Source: JAUNSR01 sp036655755
GTDB lineage: Bacteria > Bacteroidota > Bacteroidia > Bacteroidales > JAUNSR01
Direction of reading: 5' to 3'
Assembly (NCBI GenBank): GCA_036655755.1
Contig: JAVVPN010000012.1
Coordinates: 1-50,397 of the forward strand
Length of the DNA: 50,397 nt
A program made the position numbers and the translations under genes. The stretch's first letter is position 1. Every line of letters begins with the position of its first letter. Positions 8,398-17,297 of the stretch are shown here, piece by piece. The notes under the pieces were generated by a model that saw only the letters and a program-made list of their open reading frames with translations, was not told the origin of the DNA and did no database searches.

Positions 8398-11184
8398 ATG
8401 CATAAAAATTTACTGTTGTCACTGCTTCTTTGCAGTAGTGCCGCCATGTATGCTGAAAAGAAACCGCTCGATCATACCGTGTATGACGATTGGAAAAGTA
8501 TCAGCGAAAATACGATTTCGGATAATGCCACATATGCCATGTATCTGGTAAAACCGCAGGAGGGAGATACCCGTCTCGTGATTACTCATTTACAAACCGG
8601 CCGCCGCATTGAAGTGGAGCGCGGGCATTCCGGGATTCTCAGCAAAGACAATCAATATGCATTCTGCCTTATAAAACCTTTTTATCAGGATATCCGCCAA
8701 GCCAAGATCAAAAAGAAAAAAGCCGACGATATGCCGAAAGACTCATTGGCGATTATTCATCTGGCGACCGGCAAAATCGAAAAGATTGCCGACGTTACCG
8801 CTTATAAAACCGGTACCGACGCGATGCCACTGCTTGCCTTCATGACGAAAGCCGAACCGGCAGTAGCAAGCAACGACTCAACCGCACAGGCGAAGAAAAA
8901 AGGAAAGCCTAAAAAGGAATCGATCCTGCTGGTAAGAAACATGCGTACGCAACAGACAGATACGTTACCAAAAGCAACCCAGTTTACCGTAAGTTACGAT
9001 GGAGCAGCCTTGGCAGCCATTGCCAAAGGCGATTCAATCACAAAAAACGAAGTATTCACCTACACAATAAATAAACCGGCCTTCCGGCAAGTGGCAACAG
9101 GAGCAGCTTATTTCGGTCAGCTTGCATTCGGAAAAGCCGACAATCGCCTTGCCTTTCTCGCTTCGGCCGATACCTCTGCGATCTATTCGAAACGCTGCGA
9201 TCTTTATCTGTGGGAAAACAATACGCCTGCCGCCATCTGCCTAGTCGATTCGGCTGCTGCCGGAATACCTGCAAACTGGGGTGTGAGCGAACATACGGCC
9301 CCCTCTTTCAGCAAGGATGGAAAACGCGTTTATTTCGGAACCGCACCGATCCGTCAGCTGAAAGATACGACGTTGGTCGATTTTGAAACCGCGCGCCTGG
9401 ATTTATGGCATTATGCAGAGCCACTGATTCCACCGATGCAGTTGAAGCGCAAAGCACGCGAACTACGACGCACTTATCTGGCCGTTACCGAAACCGCTCC
9501 TACCGGAAAAGTAGTGCAGCTTGCCGACGAACAAATGAAGTCGGTTTTGACCGCCGACGAAGGGAACGCCCGGTTTGCCGTTGGTGAAGATTCATCGCCC
9601 TACGATATCCAGGTACAATGGCTCGGATCATCCACTCCGGTAGATGCCTATGCCGTAAACACATTCAGCGGCGAACGAAAACTGATTGGTAAAGAGATTA
9701 CGGGTACACCCCTTATTTCGCCCCTTGGCAAATTCGCATTCTGGTTTGATACAGCGAAAGGAAACTATTTCGTATATGACATGGAAACCGCGGAAACCCG
9801 TTGCCTTACGGAAGGAATGGGCGTAAACTTCTTCGATGAAGAAAACGATATGCCGACTGATGCCCGCGAATACGGATTTGCCGGCTGGCTGGCCGATGAT
9901 AAAGGTTTGTTGGTATACGATTATTACGATTTATGGCAGCTTGATCCGAAAGGAATCAGAAAACCGATCAACCTCACGAAAGGGGAAGGACGCAAAAACA
10001 ACACCGTGTTGCGCATGGTTCGCCTTGATCGCGAAAAGAAATTCATCGACCCGAATGAGCGCCTGTTGATGCAAGCTCTTAATAAAACAACGAAACAACG
10101 TGGTTTTTATGAAGTAAACCTGGGTAAGAATAAAGTAAGCAAACTGCTTATCGACAACTTCAGTTTCGGGAAAGTAGCGAAAGCCAAAAAGAAAGACGTA
10201 TTCATCTTCCAGAAAGGCAATTTCAATACATCGAATAACTTATACGTAACCACCGACCGCTGGAAAAGCGACAAACGCCTCTCCGACATCAATCCGCAGA
10301 TGGCCGATTACCTGTGGGGAACGCCCGAACTATATCAATGGACTACCTTCAGCGGCAAACCGGCCGAAGGAGTTGTGTATAAACCGGAGAATTTCGATCC
10401 GGCAAAAAAATATCCGGTACTGATCTATTTTTACGAGCGTGTTTCAGATGATTTTTACAATTACATCGCGCCCGCACCAAGCCGCTCTATCATCAATATC
10501 CCGTTCTACACCAGTCGCGGATATGTCGTGTTCACTCCCGACATCCGCTATACGGATGGCGAACCGGGCGAATCGGCTTACGATTACATCGTATCAGGAG
10601 CACAGGAACTGGCCAAAAACCCATGGGTAAACAGTAAAAAAATGGGTATCCAGGGCCAAAGCTGGGGCGGATATCAGGTTTCGTATCTGATTACACGCAC
10701 CGATATGTTTGCAGCAGCCGGAGCAGGGGCCCCGGTATCCAACATGACAAGTGCCTACGGAGGTATTCGCTGGTCTACCGGAATGAGCCGCCAGTTTCAG
10801 TATGAGCGTACGCAAAGCCGCATCGGAAAAACACTGTGGGACGGATTCGACCTGTATGTAAAGAACTCACCCGTTTTCTTTGCCGATAAAGTAAACACAC
10901 CGGTACTGATCATGCACAACGATAATGACGGAGCTGTGCCTTGGTATCAGGGTATCGAGTTCTTCATGGGATTGCGCCGTCTGAATAAAAAAGCATGGAT
11001 GCTACAATATAATAATGAAGAGCACAACCTGAACGAACGCCGTAATATGAACGACCTTGTCAGACGCTGGCAACAATTCTTCGATCATTATCTGAAAGAG
11101 GAGCCGATGCCTGCTTGGATGAAATCGGGTATTCCGGCAACCCGCAAAGGGATGTATTTTGGTTTTGAAGCGGAGCAACCGTAA
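8398..11184 (+). CDS. Secreted S9-family (prolyl oligopeptidase / dipeptidyl peptidase-like) serine peptidase
   Basis: The protein has 928 residues and a signal peptide at about 1-19. The N-terminal ~600 residues form a WD/DPP-type beta-propeller. The C-terminal alpha/beta hydrolase domain starts near 650 (KKYPVLIYFYERVSDDF). The catalytic triad can be placed: S755 in GQSWGGY, D844 in NDNDGAVPW and H876 in NNEEHNL. This matches S9 peptidases, which cleave short peptides, often after proline, and are periplasmic or surface-attached in Bacteroidales. The propeller contains Lys-rich insertions (KIKKKKADD, AKKKGKPKKE at about 100-180). The gene stands alone, divergent from the CxxC operon. The exact specificity (DPP IV, DPP V or acylaminoacyl type) cannot be fixed from sequence alone. 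Confidence 0.92.
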   Translation: MHKNLLLSLLLCSSAAMYAEKKPLDHTVYDDWKSISENTISDNATYAMYLVKPQEGDTRLVITHLQTGRRIEVERGHSGILSKDNQYAFCLIKPFYQDIRQAKIKKKKADDMPKDSLAIIHLATGKIEKIADVTAYKTGTDAMPLLAFMTKAEPAVASNDSTAQAKKKGKPKKESILLVRNMRTQQTDTLPKATQFTVSYDGAALAAIAKGDSITKNEVFTYTINKPAFRQVATGAAYFGQLAFGKADNRLAFLASADTSAIYSKRCDLYLWENNTPAAICLVDSAAAGIPANWGVSEHTAPSFSKDGKRVYFGTAPIRQLKDTTLVDFETARLDLWHYAEPLIPPMQLKRKARELRRTYLAVTETAPTGKVVQLADEQMKSVLTADEGNARFAVGEDSSPYDIQVQWLGSSTPVDAYAVNTFSGERKLIGKEITGTPLISPLGKFAFWFDTAKGNYFVYDMETAETRCLTEGMGVNFFDEENDMPTDAREYGFAGWLADDKGLLVYDYYDLWQLDPKGIRKPINLTKGEGRKNNTVLRMVRLDREKKFIDPNERLLMQALNKTTKQRGFYEVNLGKNKVSKLLIDNFSFGKVAKAKKKDVFIFQKGNFNTSNNLYVTTDRWKSDKRLSDINPQMADYLWGTPELYQWTTFSGKPAEGVVYKPENFDPAKKYPVLIYFYERVSDDFYNYIAPAPSRSIINIPFYTSRGYVVFTPDIRYTDGEPGESAYDYIVSGAQELAKNPWVNSKKMGIQGQSWGGYQVSYLITRTDMFAAAGAGAPVSNMTSAYGGIRWSTGMSRQFQYERTQSRIGKTLWDGFDLYVKNSPVFFADKVNTPVLIMHNDNDGAVPWYQGIEFFMGLRRLNKKAWMLQYNNEEHNLNERRNMNDLVRRWQQFFDHYLKEEPMPAWMKSGIPATRKGMYFGFEAEQP

Positions 11185-11314
11185 TCCACGATTGATATAC
11201 TATGGTGTTAGCGTAATTTCGAGTGGTTTTCTCAAAGGATTAATGACGTAAAGTTTTATTGTATCAAGTAAAATACCCGATTATTAAAAATCACTTTGGC
11301 GCTTGTACCTCAGC

Positions 11315-11356
11315 GTGTTCCCCATGAAGCACAGATGTGTGCCTCATGGGGAACAC
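11315..11356. repeat. Perfect 13-bp hairpin inside the nested element
   Basis: GTGTTCCCCATGA (11315-11327) is followed after 16 nt by its exact complement (11344-11356). As RNA or single-stranded DNA this would form a stable stem-loop directly next to the left terminal repeat. Confidence 0.8.
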
Positions 11357-11365
11357 ATTTTATCA

Positions 11366-11494
11366 CCAAGAGGGGCGGGGGGTGTGGTGGGCAGACCCCC
11401 AAAAAACCCCCCACGGGGCCCCACACAACCCCCGGTATTTATCCCCACGGGGGGGGGAAGTGTGCGACAAGCCGCAAACTACCGCCCCTCTTGG
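11366..11494. repeat. Inner inverted repeat enclosing a G/C-run core
   Basis: CCAAGAGGGGCGG (11366-11378) is exactly complementary to 11482-11494. The 103-nt interior is dominated by runs of G (11377-11382, 11449-11457) and C (11407-11412, 11429-11433) with a GGGGCCCC palindrome, so the whole interior could fold back on itself. Such tracts can also cause sequencing errors. Confidence 0.75.
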
Positions 11495-11623
11495 CGCACA
11501 CACATGCCCTTGATGAAGCAAAAAACAGCTCCGCTCGAATCAAACACTGAGGTACAAGCGCTGCTTTAAAGAGATACAAGCCCCCCTTTAATAAGGTAGG
11601 AGCAGATATTAGATTAGATGCTA

Positions 11624-13006
11624 TTAATTGTTGAGATCAGGAATGGTAGCATCCGACTTAAATACTTTCATATTAAACAATCCCAACAAGCGGGATGAAA
11701 TAACCCCTGTCGTAATCGCGCCGTTTACGTTGAGTGCAGTACGCCCCATATCAATCAACGGTTCGACCGAAATCAGCAACCCCACAAGCGCCACCGGAAG
11801 GTTCATTGACGAAAGTACGATCAATGCGGCAAAAGTAGCACCTCCGCCCACGCCGGCAACACCAAACGAGCTGATCGCAATAATACCGATCAGTTTAAGA
11901 ATAAAGCCAAGATTGGTAGGATCTATACCCACCGTAGGCGCAATCATTACGGCCAGCATCGCCGGATAAATAGCCGCGCACCCATTCTGCCCGATCGTAG
12001 CTCCTAATGAAGCCGAAAGGTTGGCATTTCCCTCATCCACACCAAGTTTGTCGATCTGCGTTTCCACATTCAGCGGAATAGTACCCGCACTGCTTCTTGA
12101 GGTGAACGCAAACGTAAGTACAGGCAATACCTTCTTTACATAAGCCAACGGATTGACACGTACAAATGAAATCAGTATCAAATGAATGATAAACATCGAT
12201 ATGAGCGCTACATAAGAAGCCAGCACGAACATACCCAGGTTCATAATCTCTTTCAAACTACTCGTAGCCACCACTTTTGCCATCAAGGCCAGGATACCGT
12301 AAGGAGTAAGGCGCAACACCAGCGTTACCAAACGCATCACCACATCATGGAGCGATACGACCAGGTTTTTGAAAAAATCGAACGAAGCCGGTTTTTTACG
12401 CTTCATACCCAATGCAGCGATTCCCAAAAACGCCGTAAATATCACGATGCCGATGGTTGAAGTGGGACGACTGCCCGTAAAGTCGAGAAAGACATTGGTC
12501 GGGATCAGCGATACCAGACGATCGGCCGCAGATTGCGTCTCCATATTGGTCAGCTTCGATTCCATTACCGCTCCCTGGGTCGTTTCGGAAGCACCCATCT
12601 GCAATCCCTCAACCGACAAACCGAATCCGTTTGCCGTAACGATACCTACCCCGGCCGCAATAACAGCCGTACCGATCAATACCCCCAGAATCAATCCGGT
12701 CATTTTGCCGAGCCCGTCACCCCCTTTTTTCAGGTTGATAATGGCAGACAATATCGAGATAAAAATAAGCGGAATCACAATCATCTGTAATAAACGAATA
12801 TATCCTTCGCCTACGATGCTTGTCCATTCGAGCGTTTGCAGTATCTGCTCCTTACTATATAATACCTGTAAGAAAATACCATAAAGCACCCCTATTCCGG
12901 TAGCAGTAAAAACCCGTTTCGAAAAAGAAAAATATTTTTTCTGCATCCAGATCAGAACACCGATGATCAGCAGAAAAACGAGCAGATTTAAAATTGTAAT
13001 TATCAT
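11624..13006 (-). CDS. tcyP: L-cystine importer TcyP/YdjN type (DAACS family sodium or proton symporter)
   Basis: The protein has 460 residues with about 8-10 membrane segments plus re-entrant loops of the dicarboxylate/amino acid:cation symporter fold. Several segments match E. coli YdjN (TcyP) nearly word for word as I recall it: GYIRLLQMIVIPLIF, VLTFAFTSRSSAGTIPLNVE, GATIGQNGCAAIYPAMLAVM, GVAGVGGGATFAALIVL and ISVEPLIDMGRTALNVNG. YdjN is a cystine and sulfur-compound importer of the inner membrane. Length agrees with the family (about 460). The gene is divergent from the gad genes and only 3.7 kb from the CxxC operon, so cystine import may feed or balance thiol chemistry there. The cystine assignment, rather than glutamate or aspartate, rests on recalled similarity to YdjN. 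Confidence 0.85.
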   Translation of the reverse strand: MIITILNLLVFLLIIGVLIWMQKKYFSFSKRVFTATGIGVLYGIFLQVLYSKEQILQTLEWTSIVGEGYIRLLQMIVIPLIFISILSAIINLKKGGDGLGKMTGLILGVLIGTAVIAAGVGIVTANGFGLSVEGLQMGASETTQGAVMESKLTNMETQSAADRLVSLIPTNVFLDFTGSRPTSTIGIVIFTAFLGIAALGMKRKKPASFDFFKNLVVSLHDVVMRLVTLVLRLTPYGILALMAKVVATSSLKEIMNLGMFVLASYVALISMFIIHLILISFVRVNPLAYVKKVLPVLTFAFTSRSSAGTIPLNVETQIDKLGVDEGNANLSASLGATIGQNGCAAIYPAMLAVMIAPTVGIDPTNLGFILKLIGIIAISSFGVAGVGGGATFAALIVLSSMNLPVALVGLLISVEPLIDMGRTALNVNGAITTGVISSRLLGLFNMKVFKSDATIPDLNN

Positions 13007-13223
13007 TTATAGATCCGTTTAATTAGTAATGAAATATGTTTGCCCCTCAATTAATAACATCCGCCGTTATTTGAATGTTTTGAAAGAAGTCCTAAGATAA
13101 TGAATCCGAATATTGCGGATGAAAATTCAACTAATTTTATAGAATCGCCGTTATTTATCGCTTCGACGAATCATAAAATTATAAAAATTCAAATTTATTC
13201 TAATTACTTATATTATTCCCTTC

Positions 13224-13231
13224 TAACTTTC
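13224..13231 (+). promoter_or_regulatory. Possible -7 element for gadB
   Basis: TAACTTTC matches seven of eight positions of TAnnTTTG and lies 65 bp before the chosen gadB start. No TTG is found at the proper -33 distance, so this is tentative. Confidence 0.25.
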
Positions 13232-13295
13232 AGGGGTGAGCACTGTTATACTGATGAATGAAAAAACACTTATTTATTCATTAAAGATAATAGTT

Positions 13296-14723
13296 ATGAA
13301 AGATTTGAATTTTAGAAAAGGAGACGCAAAAAGTGAGGTTTATGGAACAAATGCGATGATTAATCCGGCTCCCGTTGATAAGATACCCGCCGGACCTACT
13401 ACTTCCGAAGTAGCTTACCAGATGGTAAAAGATGAAACCTTCCCTCAAACTCAGCCACGGCTGAATCTGGCAACTTTCGTAACGACCTATATGGACGAAT
13501 ACGCTACCCGATTGATGAATGAGGCTATCAACATTAACTATATTGATGAAACCGAATACCCCCGTGTAGCCGTAATGGCAGAAAAATGTGTTAATATCCT
13601 TGCCAATCTATGGAATACGCCCGAACAGGCCAAATGGAAAGCAGGAGCCGTAGCAATCGGATCATCAGAAGCCTGTATGCTGGGTGGTGTTGCCGCATGG
13701 CTACGTTGGCGTGAACGTCGCATTGCAGCAGGCAAACCTTACGATAAACCGAATTTCGTGATTTCCTCCGGTTATCAGGTGGTATGGGAAAAATTTGCCG
13801 ATTTATGGCAAATCGAAATGCGTACCGTGCCGCTGACACTCGACAAAACAACCCTCGACCCTGCCGAAGCAATTAAGATGTGTGATGAAAACACCATCTG
13901 TATCGTACCTATTCAGGGCGTTACATGGACCGGTTTGAACGATGACGTAGAAGCCCTCGACAAAGCGATTGACGAATACAATGCGAAAACAGGTAATGAA
14001 GTATGCATCCATGTAGACGCCGCCAGCGGTGGTTTCATCCTGCCATTCCTCGCACCCGAAGTTAAATGGGACTTCCGTTTGAAATGGGTATTGTCAATCA
14101 GTACCTCCGGCCATAAGTTCGGATTGGTTTATCCGGGATTGGGCTGGGTAGTATGGAAAGACAAAAAATACTTACCGGGCAAAATGGCCTTCAGCGTAAA
14201 TTACCTAGGTGCCGATATCACACAAGTGGGTATTAACTTCTCGCGTCCGGCAGCTCAGATATTGGGTCAATATTATCAGTTTATCCGTTTGGGATTCGAG
14301 GGATACAAAGAGATCCAGACCAATTCGATGGACGTAACCAAATACCTGCACTCCGAAATCGCGAAAATGGCTCCATTCGTAAACTACAGCAACGATATTC
14401 CGAACCCGTTGTTTATTTGGTACATGAAACCGGAATATGACAAAACAGCCAAATGGACACTGTATGACCTACAACACAAACTACAGGAAAGCGGTTGGAT
14501 GGTGCCCGCCTATACATTGCCGGATAATCTTGAAAACTTTGTCGTAATGCGTGTTGTATGCCGCCAAGGTATGAGCCGTGATATGGCAGATATGTTGCTA
14601 AACGATATCCGCAATGCCATTACCGAATTTGAAAAGCTCGAATACCCTACTCAAAGCCGTTTGGCTATTGAACGGAACGAAAAACAGAAAGAAGTATTTA
14701 ACCACTCAGGTGTAAAAAAATAA
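13296..14723 (+). CDS. gadB: Glutamate decarboxylase
   Basis: The protein has 475 residues and is a PLP-dependent type II decarboxylase that turns glutamate plus a proton into GABA and CO2. Motifs include VHVDAASGGFILPF-like (cofactor Asp, seen as IHVDAASGGF), SISTSGHKFGLVYPG with the PLP Lys at K274, and NYLGADITQVGINFSRPA, all typical of bacterial GadB. I chose the start at 13296 because MKDLNFRKGDAKSEVYGTN resembles the short GadB N-terminus and length fits the family. An in-frame Met at 13236 adds 20 residues with no family support. It is followed 2 bp later by glutaminase and then gadC, making a compact acid-resistance operon with a terminator at 17255-17291. Confidence 0.96.
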   Translation: MKDLNFRKGDAKSEVYGTNAMINPAPVDKIPAGPTTSEVAYQMVKDETFPQTQPRLNLATFVTTYMDEYATRLMNEAININYIDETEYPRVAVMAEKCVNILANLWNTPEQAKWKAGAVAIGSSEACMLGGVAAWLRWRERRIAAGKPYDKPNFVISSGYQVVWEKFADLWQIEMRTVPLTLDKTTLDPAEAIKMCDENTICIVPIQGVTWTGLNDDVEALDKAIDEYNAKTGNEVCIHVDAASGGFILPFLAPEVKWDFRLKWVLSISTSGHKFGLVYPGLGWVVWKDKKYLPGKMAFSVNYLGADITQVGINFSRPAAQILGQYYQFIRLGFEGYKEIQTNSMDVTKYLHSEIAKMAPFVNYSNDIPNPLFIWYMKPEYDKTAKWTLYDLQHKLQESGWMVPAYTLPDNLENFVVMRVVCRQGMSRDMADMLLNDIRNAITEFEKLEYPTQSRLAIERNEKQKEVFNHSGVKK

Positions 14724-14725
14724 AT

Positions 14726-15691
14726 ATGGATAAACAGATTTCTGTAGCGCAGATTCAGGATGCCGTAAATGAGGCATACAATCTGTATAAAACCAATACG
14801 GAAGGGGAGAATGCTCATTACATCCCCTTCCTGGCTAATGTGCCTAAAAACTTGTTTGGTATTTCGGTATGCTTACCGAATGGAAAAATGATAGAGGTGG
14901 GCGACACAACCTATAAATTCGGTATCGAATCGGTATCGAAAGTACCTACCGCTATCTTGGCGCTTAAACAGCAGGGAGCCAAAGTGCTGTTGGATAAAAT
15001 CGGAGCTGACGCGACCGGACTGCCGTTTAATTCGATTTTCGCCATTCTGCTGGAAAACGACCATCCTTCTACCCCATTGGTAAATGCAGGAGCCATCAGT
15101 GCCTGCAGTATGATCGAACCGCTTGGTAAATCGGAAGATAAATGGTCGGCAATCGTGGAAAACATTACTGAGCTTTGCGGATCGTCGCCATTGTTGCTCG
15201 ACGAGTTATATCATTCCGAATCGGATACGAACTTCAATAACAGAGCAATCAGCTGGCTACTGAAGGTATATAACCGTATTTATGACGATCCGATGATGTC
15301 GCTCGACCTTTACACCCGTCAGTGCTCGCTCGGTATTACCTGCGATCAGTTGGCGATCATGGGTGCTACCATGGCTTGCGGCGGAATGAATCCGGTTACG
15401 AAAAAACAGATTTTCGCACAAGACCTGGCACCTAAAATCATCGCTCTTATTTCGGCGGTAGGTTTCTATCAACACACGGGCGACTGGATTTATACGTCGG
15501 GTATTCCGGCAAAAACAGGAGTTGGTGGTGGTATCATGGGCGTAATGCCCGGCGTAATGGGTATTGCCGCATTCGCACCTCCGTTGGATGATGCGGGCAA
15601 CTCGGTAAAAGCTCAGTTGGCGATCAAATATATTATGAATAAACTCGAGCTGAATATCTTCCACCCTGTACGACCTACAGTAGTGGAATAA
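14726..15691 (+). CDS. glsA: Glutaminase A
   Basis: The protein has 321 residues, the usual size of the serine-dependent beta-lactamase-like glutaminases (YbaS/YneH family), which hydrolyse glutamine to glutamate and ammonia. The catalytic S-x-x-K is in FGIESVSKV (S69 and K72). Other family blocks are PLVNAGAISACSM, ETxFNNRAISWLL-like (seen as SDTNFNNRAISWLL), ATMACGGMNPVT and SGIPAKTGVGGGIMGV. It is 2 bp after gadB and 20 bp before gadC. In acid the ammonia takes up a proton, and the glutamate made is the GadB substrate, so this enzyme extends the Gad system to glutamine. Confidence 0.96.
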   Translation: MDKQISVAQIQDAVNEAYNLYKTNTEGENAHYIPFLANVPKNLFGISVCLPNGKMIEVGDTTYKFGIESVSKVPTAILALKQQGAKVLLDKIGADATGLPFNSIFAILLENDHPSTPLVNAGAISACSMIEPLGKSEDKWSAIVENITELCGSSPLLLDELYHSESDTNFNNRAISWLLKVYNRIYDDPMMSLDLYTRQCSLGITCDQLAIMGATMACGGMNPVTKKQIFAQDLAPKIIALISAVGFYQHTGDWIYTSGIPAKTGVGGGIMGVMPGVMGIAAFAPPLDDAGNSVKAQLAIKYIMNKLELNIFHPVRPTVVE

Positions 15692-15711
15692 CCCTTAATC
15701 AATTAAAATGT

Positions 15712-17238
15712 ATGGCAACTTCAACTAATGTCAAACAAATTGCCAAACTGGGAATCTTTACGGTAGCAATTATGAACGTCACCGCCGTAGTGTCTCTGCG
15801 TGGACTACCCGCAGAAGCCGAATACGGAATGAGTTCTGCTTTCTACTATCTTTTCGCAGCCATTGTCTTTCTGATTCCTACCGCACTGGTAGCCGCCGAG
15901 CTGGCCGCCATGTTTCAGGATAAAGAGGGCGGTGTGTTCCGTTGGGTAGGTGAAGCTTTTGGTAAGCGACTGGGATTTCTGGCTATCTGGCTACAATGGG
16001 TAGAAAGTACAATCTGGTACCCTACTGTATTAACGTTTGGTGCTGTTTCGATCGCATTCATCGGAATGGACCATACGACCGACCTGGCTTTGTCGTCGAA
16101 TAAGATGTATACCCTGGTGGTTGTATTAATCGTGTACTGGCTGGCAACCTTTATTTCACTGAAAGGATTGGATTGGGTAGGAAAAGTAGCAAAAATAGGT
16201 GGTATGGTGGGAACCATCATTCCGGCTGGCTTGCTGATTATCTTAGGTATCGTTTATTTAGCGATGGGGGGAACTCCCCAAATGGATCTACACAGTAAAT
16301 TCATCCCCGACTTAACTAATTTCGACAATCTGGTACTTGCATCCAGTATCTTCCTGTTTTATGCGGGGATGGAGATGGGTGGTATCCATGTGAAAGATAT
16401 GGTGAATCCGGCCAAGAATTATCCGAAAGCGGTATTTATCGGTTCGGCAATCACCGTTATTATCTTCGTCTTGGGTACTTATGCATTAGGATTGATTATC
16501 CCGGCAAAGGATATCAACCTTACCCAAAGCTTGTTGGTAGGATTCGATAACTATTTCAAATTCCTGCATGCTTCATGGGCATCACCGATTATCGCCATCG
16601 CATTGGCATTCGGTGTACTTGCGGGTGTATTGACATGGGTAGCCGGTCCGTCTAAAGGTATCTTTGCAGTAGGCCGCGCCGGATATTTACCTCCGGTATT
16701 CCAGAAAACCAATAAAATTGGCGTTCAGAAAAACATCCTCTACCTGCAAGGAGCCGCAGTAACCGTATTGAGCTTACTGTTTGTGGTAATGCCGTCGGTA
16801 CAGAGCTTCTATCAGATTCTGTCGCAGCTTACCGTTTTGTTATACCTGATTATGTATATGTTGATGTTTGCGGCTGTAATCGGGTTGCGTTATTCGATGA
16901 AAAAGGCGAACCGTCCATTCCGTATCGGGAAAAAAGGAAATCTACTAATCTGGATTGTTGGGGGAATAGGCTTTCTGGGATCACTCTTGGCATTTGTGCT
17001 GAGCTTCATTCCGCCAAGTCAGATTCAAACAGGTAGTAGCGTGGTTTGGTATACCGTATTATTTTCAGGTTGTGCTATTTTTGTAATTGCTCCGTTTATT
17101 ATTTACGCAGCAAAGAAACCTTCATGGACATTACCGGGAAGTCAATTCCAACCGTTCCATTGGGAAGTTGATAAAATAAACGCACAAAATAATAACGTAA
17201 CTGCTAATGATCCGAAAGCGGATACAAATGAGAAATAA
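15712..17238 (+). CDS. gadC: Glutamate:GABA antiporter
   Basis: The protein has 508 residues of the APC superfamily with about 12 membrane segments. Family markers include the N-terminal VVSLRGLPAEAEYGMSSAFYYL, AAELAAMFQDKEGGVFRWVGEAFG, and a soluble C-terminal tail after about 465 (KKPSWTLPGSQFQPFHWEVD) that corresponds to the pH-controlled plug of E. coli GadC. It swaps internal GABA for external glutamate across the inner membrane and so exports protons consumed by GadB. It is the last gene of the operon, with a strong bidirectional terminator 16 bp after its stop codon. Confidence 0.95.
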   Translation: MATSTNVKQIAKLGIFTVAIMNVTAVVSLRGLPAEAEYGMSSAFYYLFAAIVFLIPTALVAAELAAMFQDKEGGVFRWVGEAFGKRLGFLAIWLQWVESTIWYPTVLTFGAVSIAFIGMDHTTDLALSSNKMYTLVVVLIVYWLATFISLKGLDWVGKVAKIGGMVGTIIPAGLLIILGIVYLAMGGTPQMDLHSKFIPDLTNFDNLVLASSIFLFYAGMEMGGIHVKDMVNPAKNYPKAVFIGSAITVIIFVLGTYALGLIIPAKDINLTQSLLVGFDNYFKFLHASWASPIIAIALAFGVLAGVLTWVAGPSKGIFAVGRAGYLPPVFQKTNKIGVQKNILYLQGAAVTVLSLLFVVMPSVQSFYQILSQLTVLLYLIMYMLMFAAVIGLRYSMKKANRPFRIGKKGNLLIWIVGGIGFLGSLLAFVLSFIPPSQIQTGSSVVWYTVLFSGCAIFVIAPFIIYAAKKPSWTLPGSQFQPFHWEVDKINAQNNNVTANDPKADTNEK

Positions 17239-17254
17239 CAGTATTCTGATTTAC

Positions 17255-17291
17255 AAAAAAGCGGTCGCCGAATTTTGGCGATCGCTTTTTT
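17255..17291. terminator. Bidirectional terminator between gadC and the MFS gene
   Basis: A 15-bp stem (17255-17269 with 17277-17291, one G-U pair) with a 7-nt loop has six A on its left and six T on its right. It can stop gadC transcription on the plus strand and the MFS gene on the minus strand, whose stop codon is at 17298. Confidence 0.9.
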
Positions 17292-17297
17292 ATTGAT

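Larger units (their letters stand above)
11299..11561. repeat. 263-bp nested inverted-repeat element (MITE-like)
   Basis: The ends are 15-bp perfect inverted repeats: GCGCTTGTACCTCAG at 11299-11313 and its complement at 11547-11561. Inside, 13-bp perfect arms at 11315-11327 and 11344-11356 make a short hairpin. A second perfect 13-bp pair (11366-11378 with 11482-11494) encloses a core of long G and C runs. No transposase, intact gene or clear target-site duplication is seen. Base composition is unlike the flanking DNA. It could be a non-autonomous mobile element or a large structured RNA or terminator. Confidence 0.75.
11185..11623. other. Intergenic region containing a nested inverted-repeat element
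   Basis: These 439 bp lie between the S9 peptidase gene and the convergent cystine-transporter gene. The outer parts are ordinary AT-rich spacer. The middle (11299-11561) is a G+C-rich structured element described separately. I see no simple hairpin-plus-T-run terminator in the flanks, so the element may also act as the transcription stop between the two converging genes. Confidence 0.6.

Noticed and set aside
11296..11569. Two overlapping ~85-residue open frames across the nested repeat element
   Set aside because: They simply run through the inverted repeats and G/C runs; the Pro/Gly-rich translations are by-products of composition.
13236..13295. Upstream in-frame start for gadB
   Set aside because: It adds 20 residues not seen in the GadB family, and the Met at 13296 gives a typical N-terminus.
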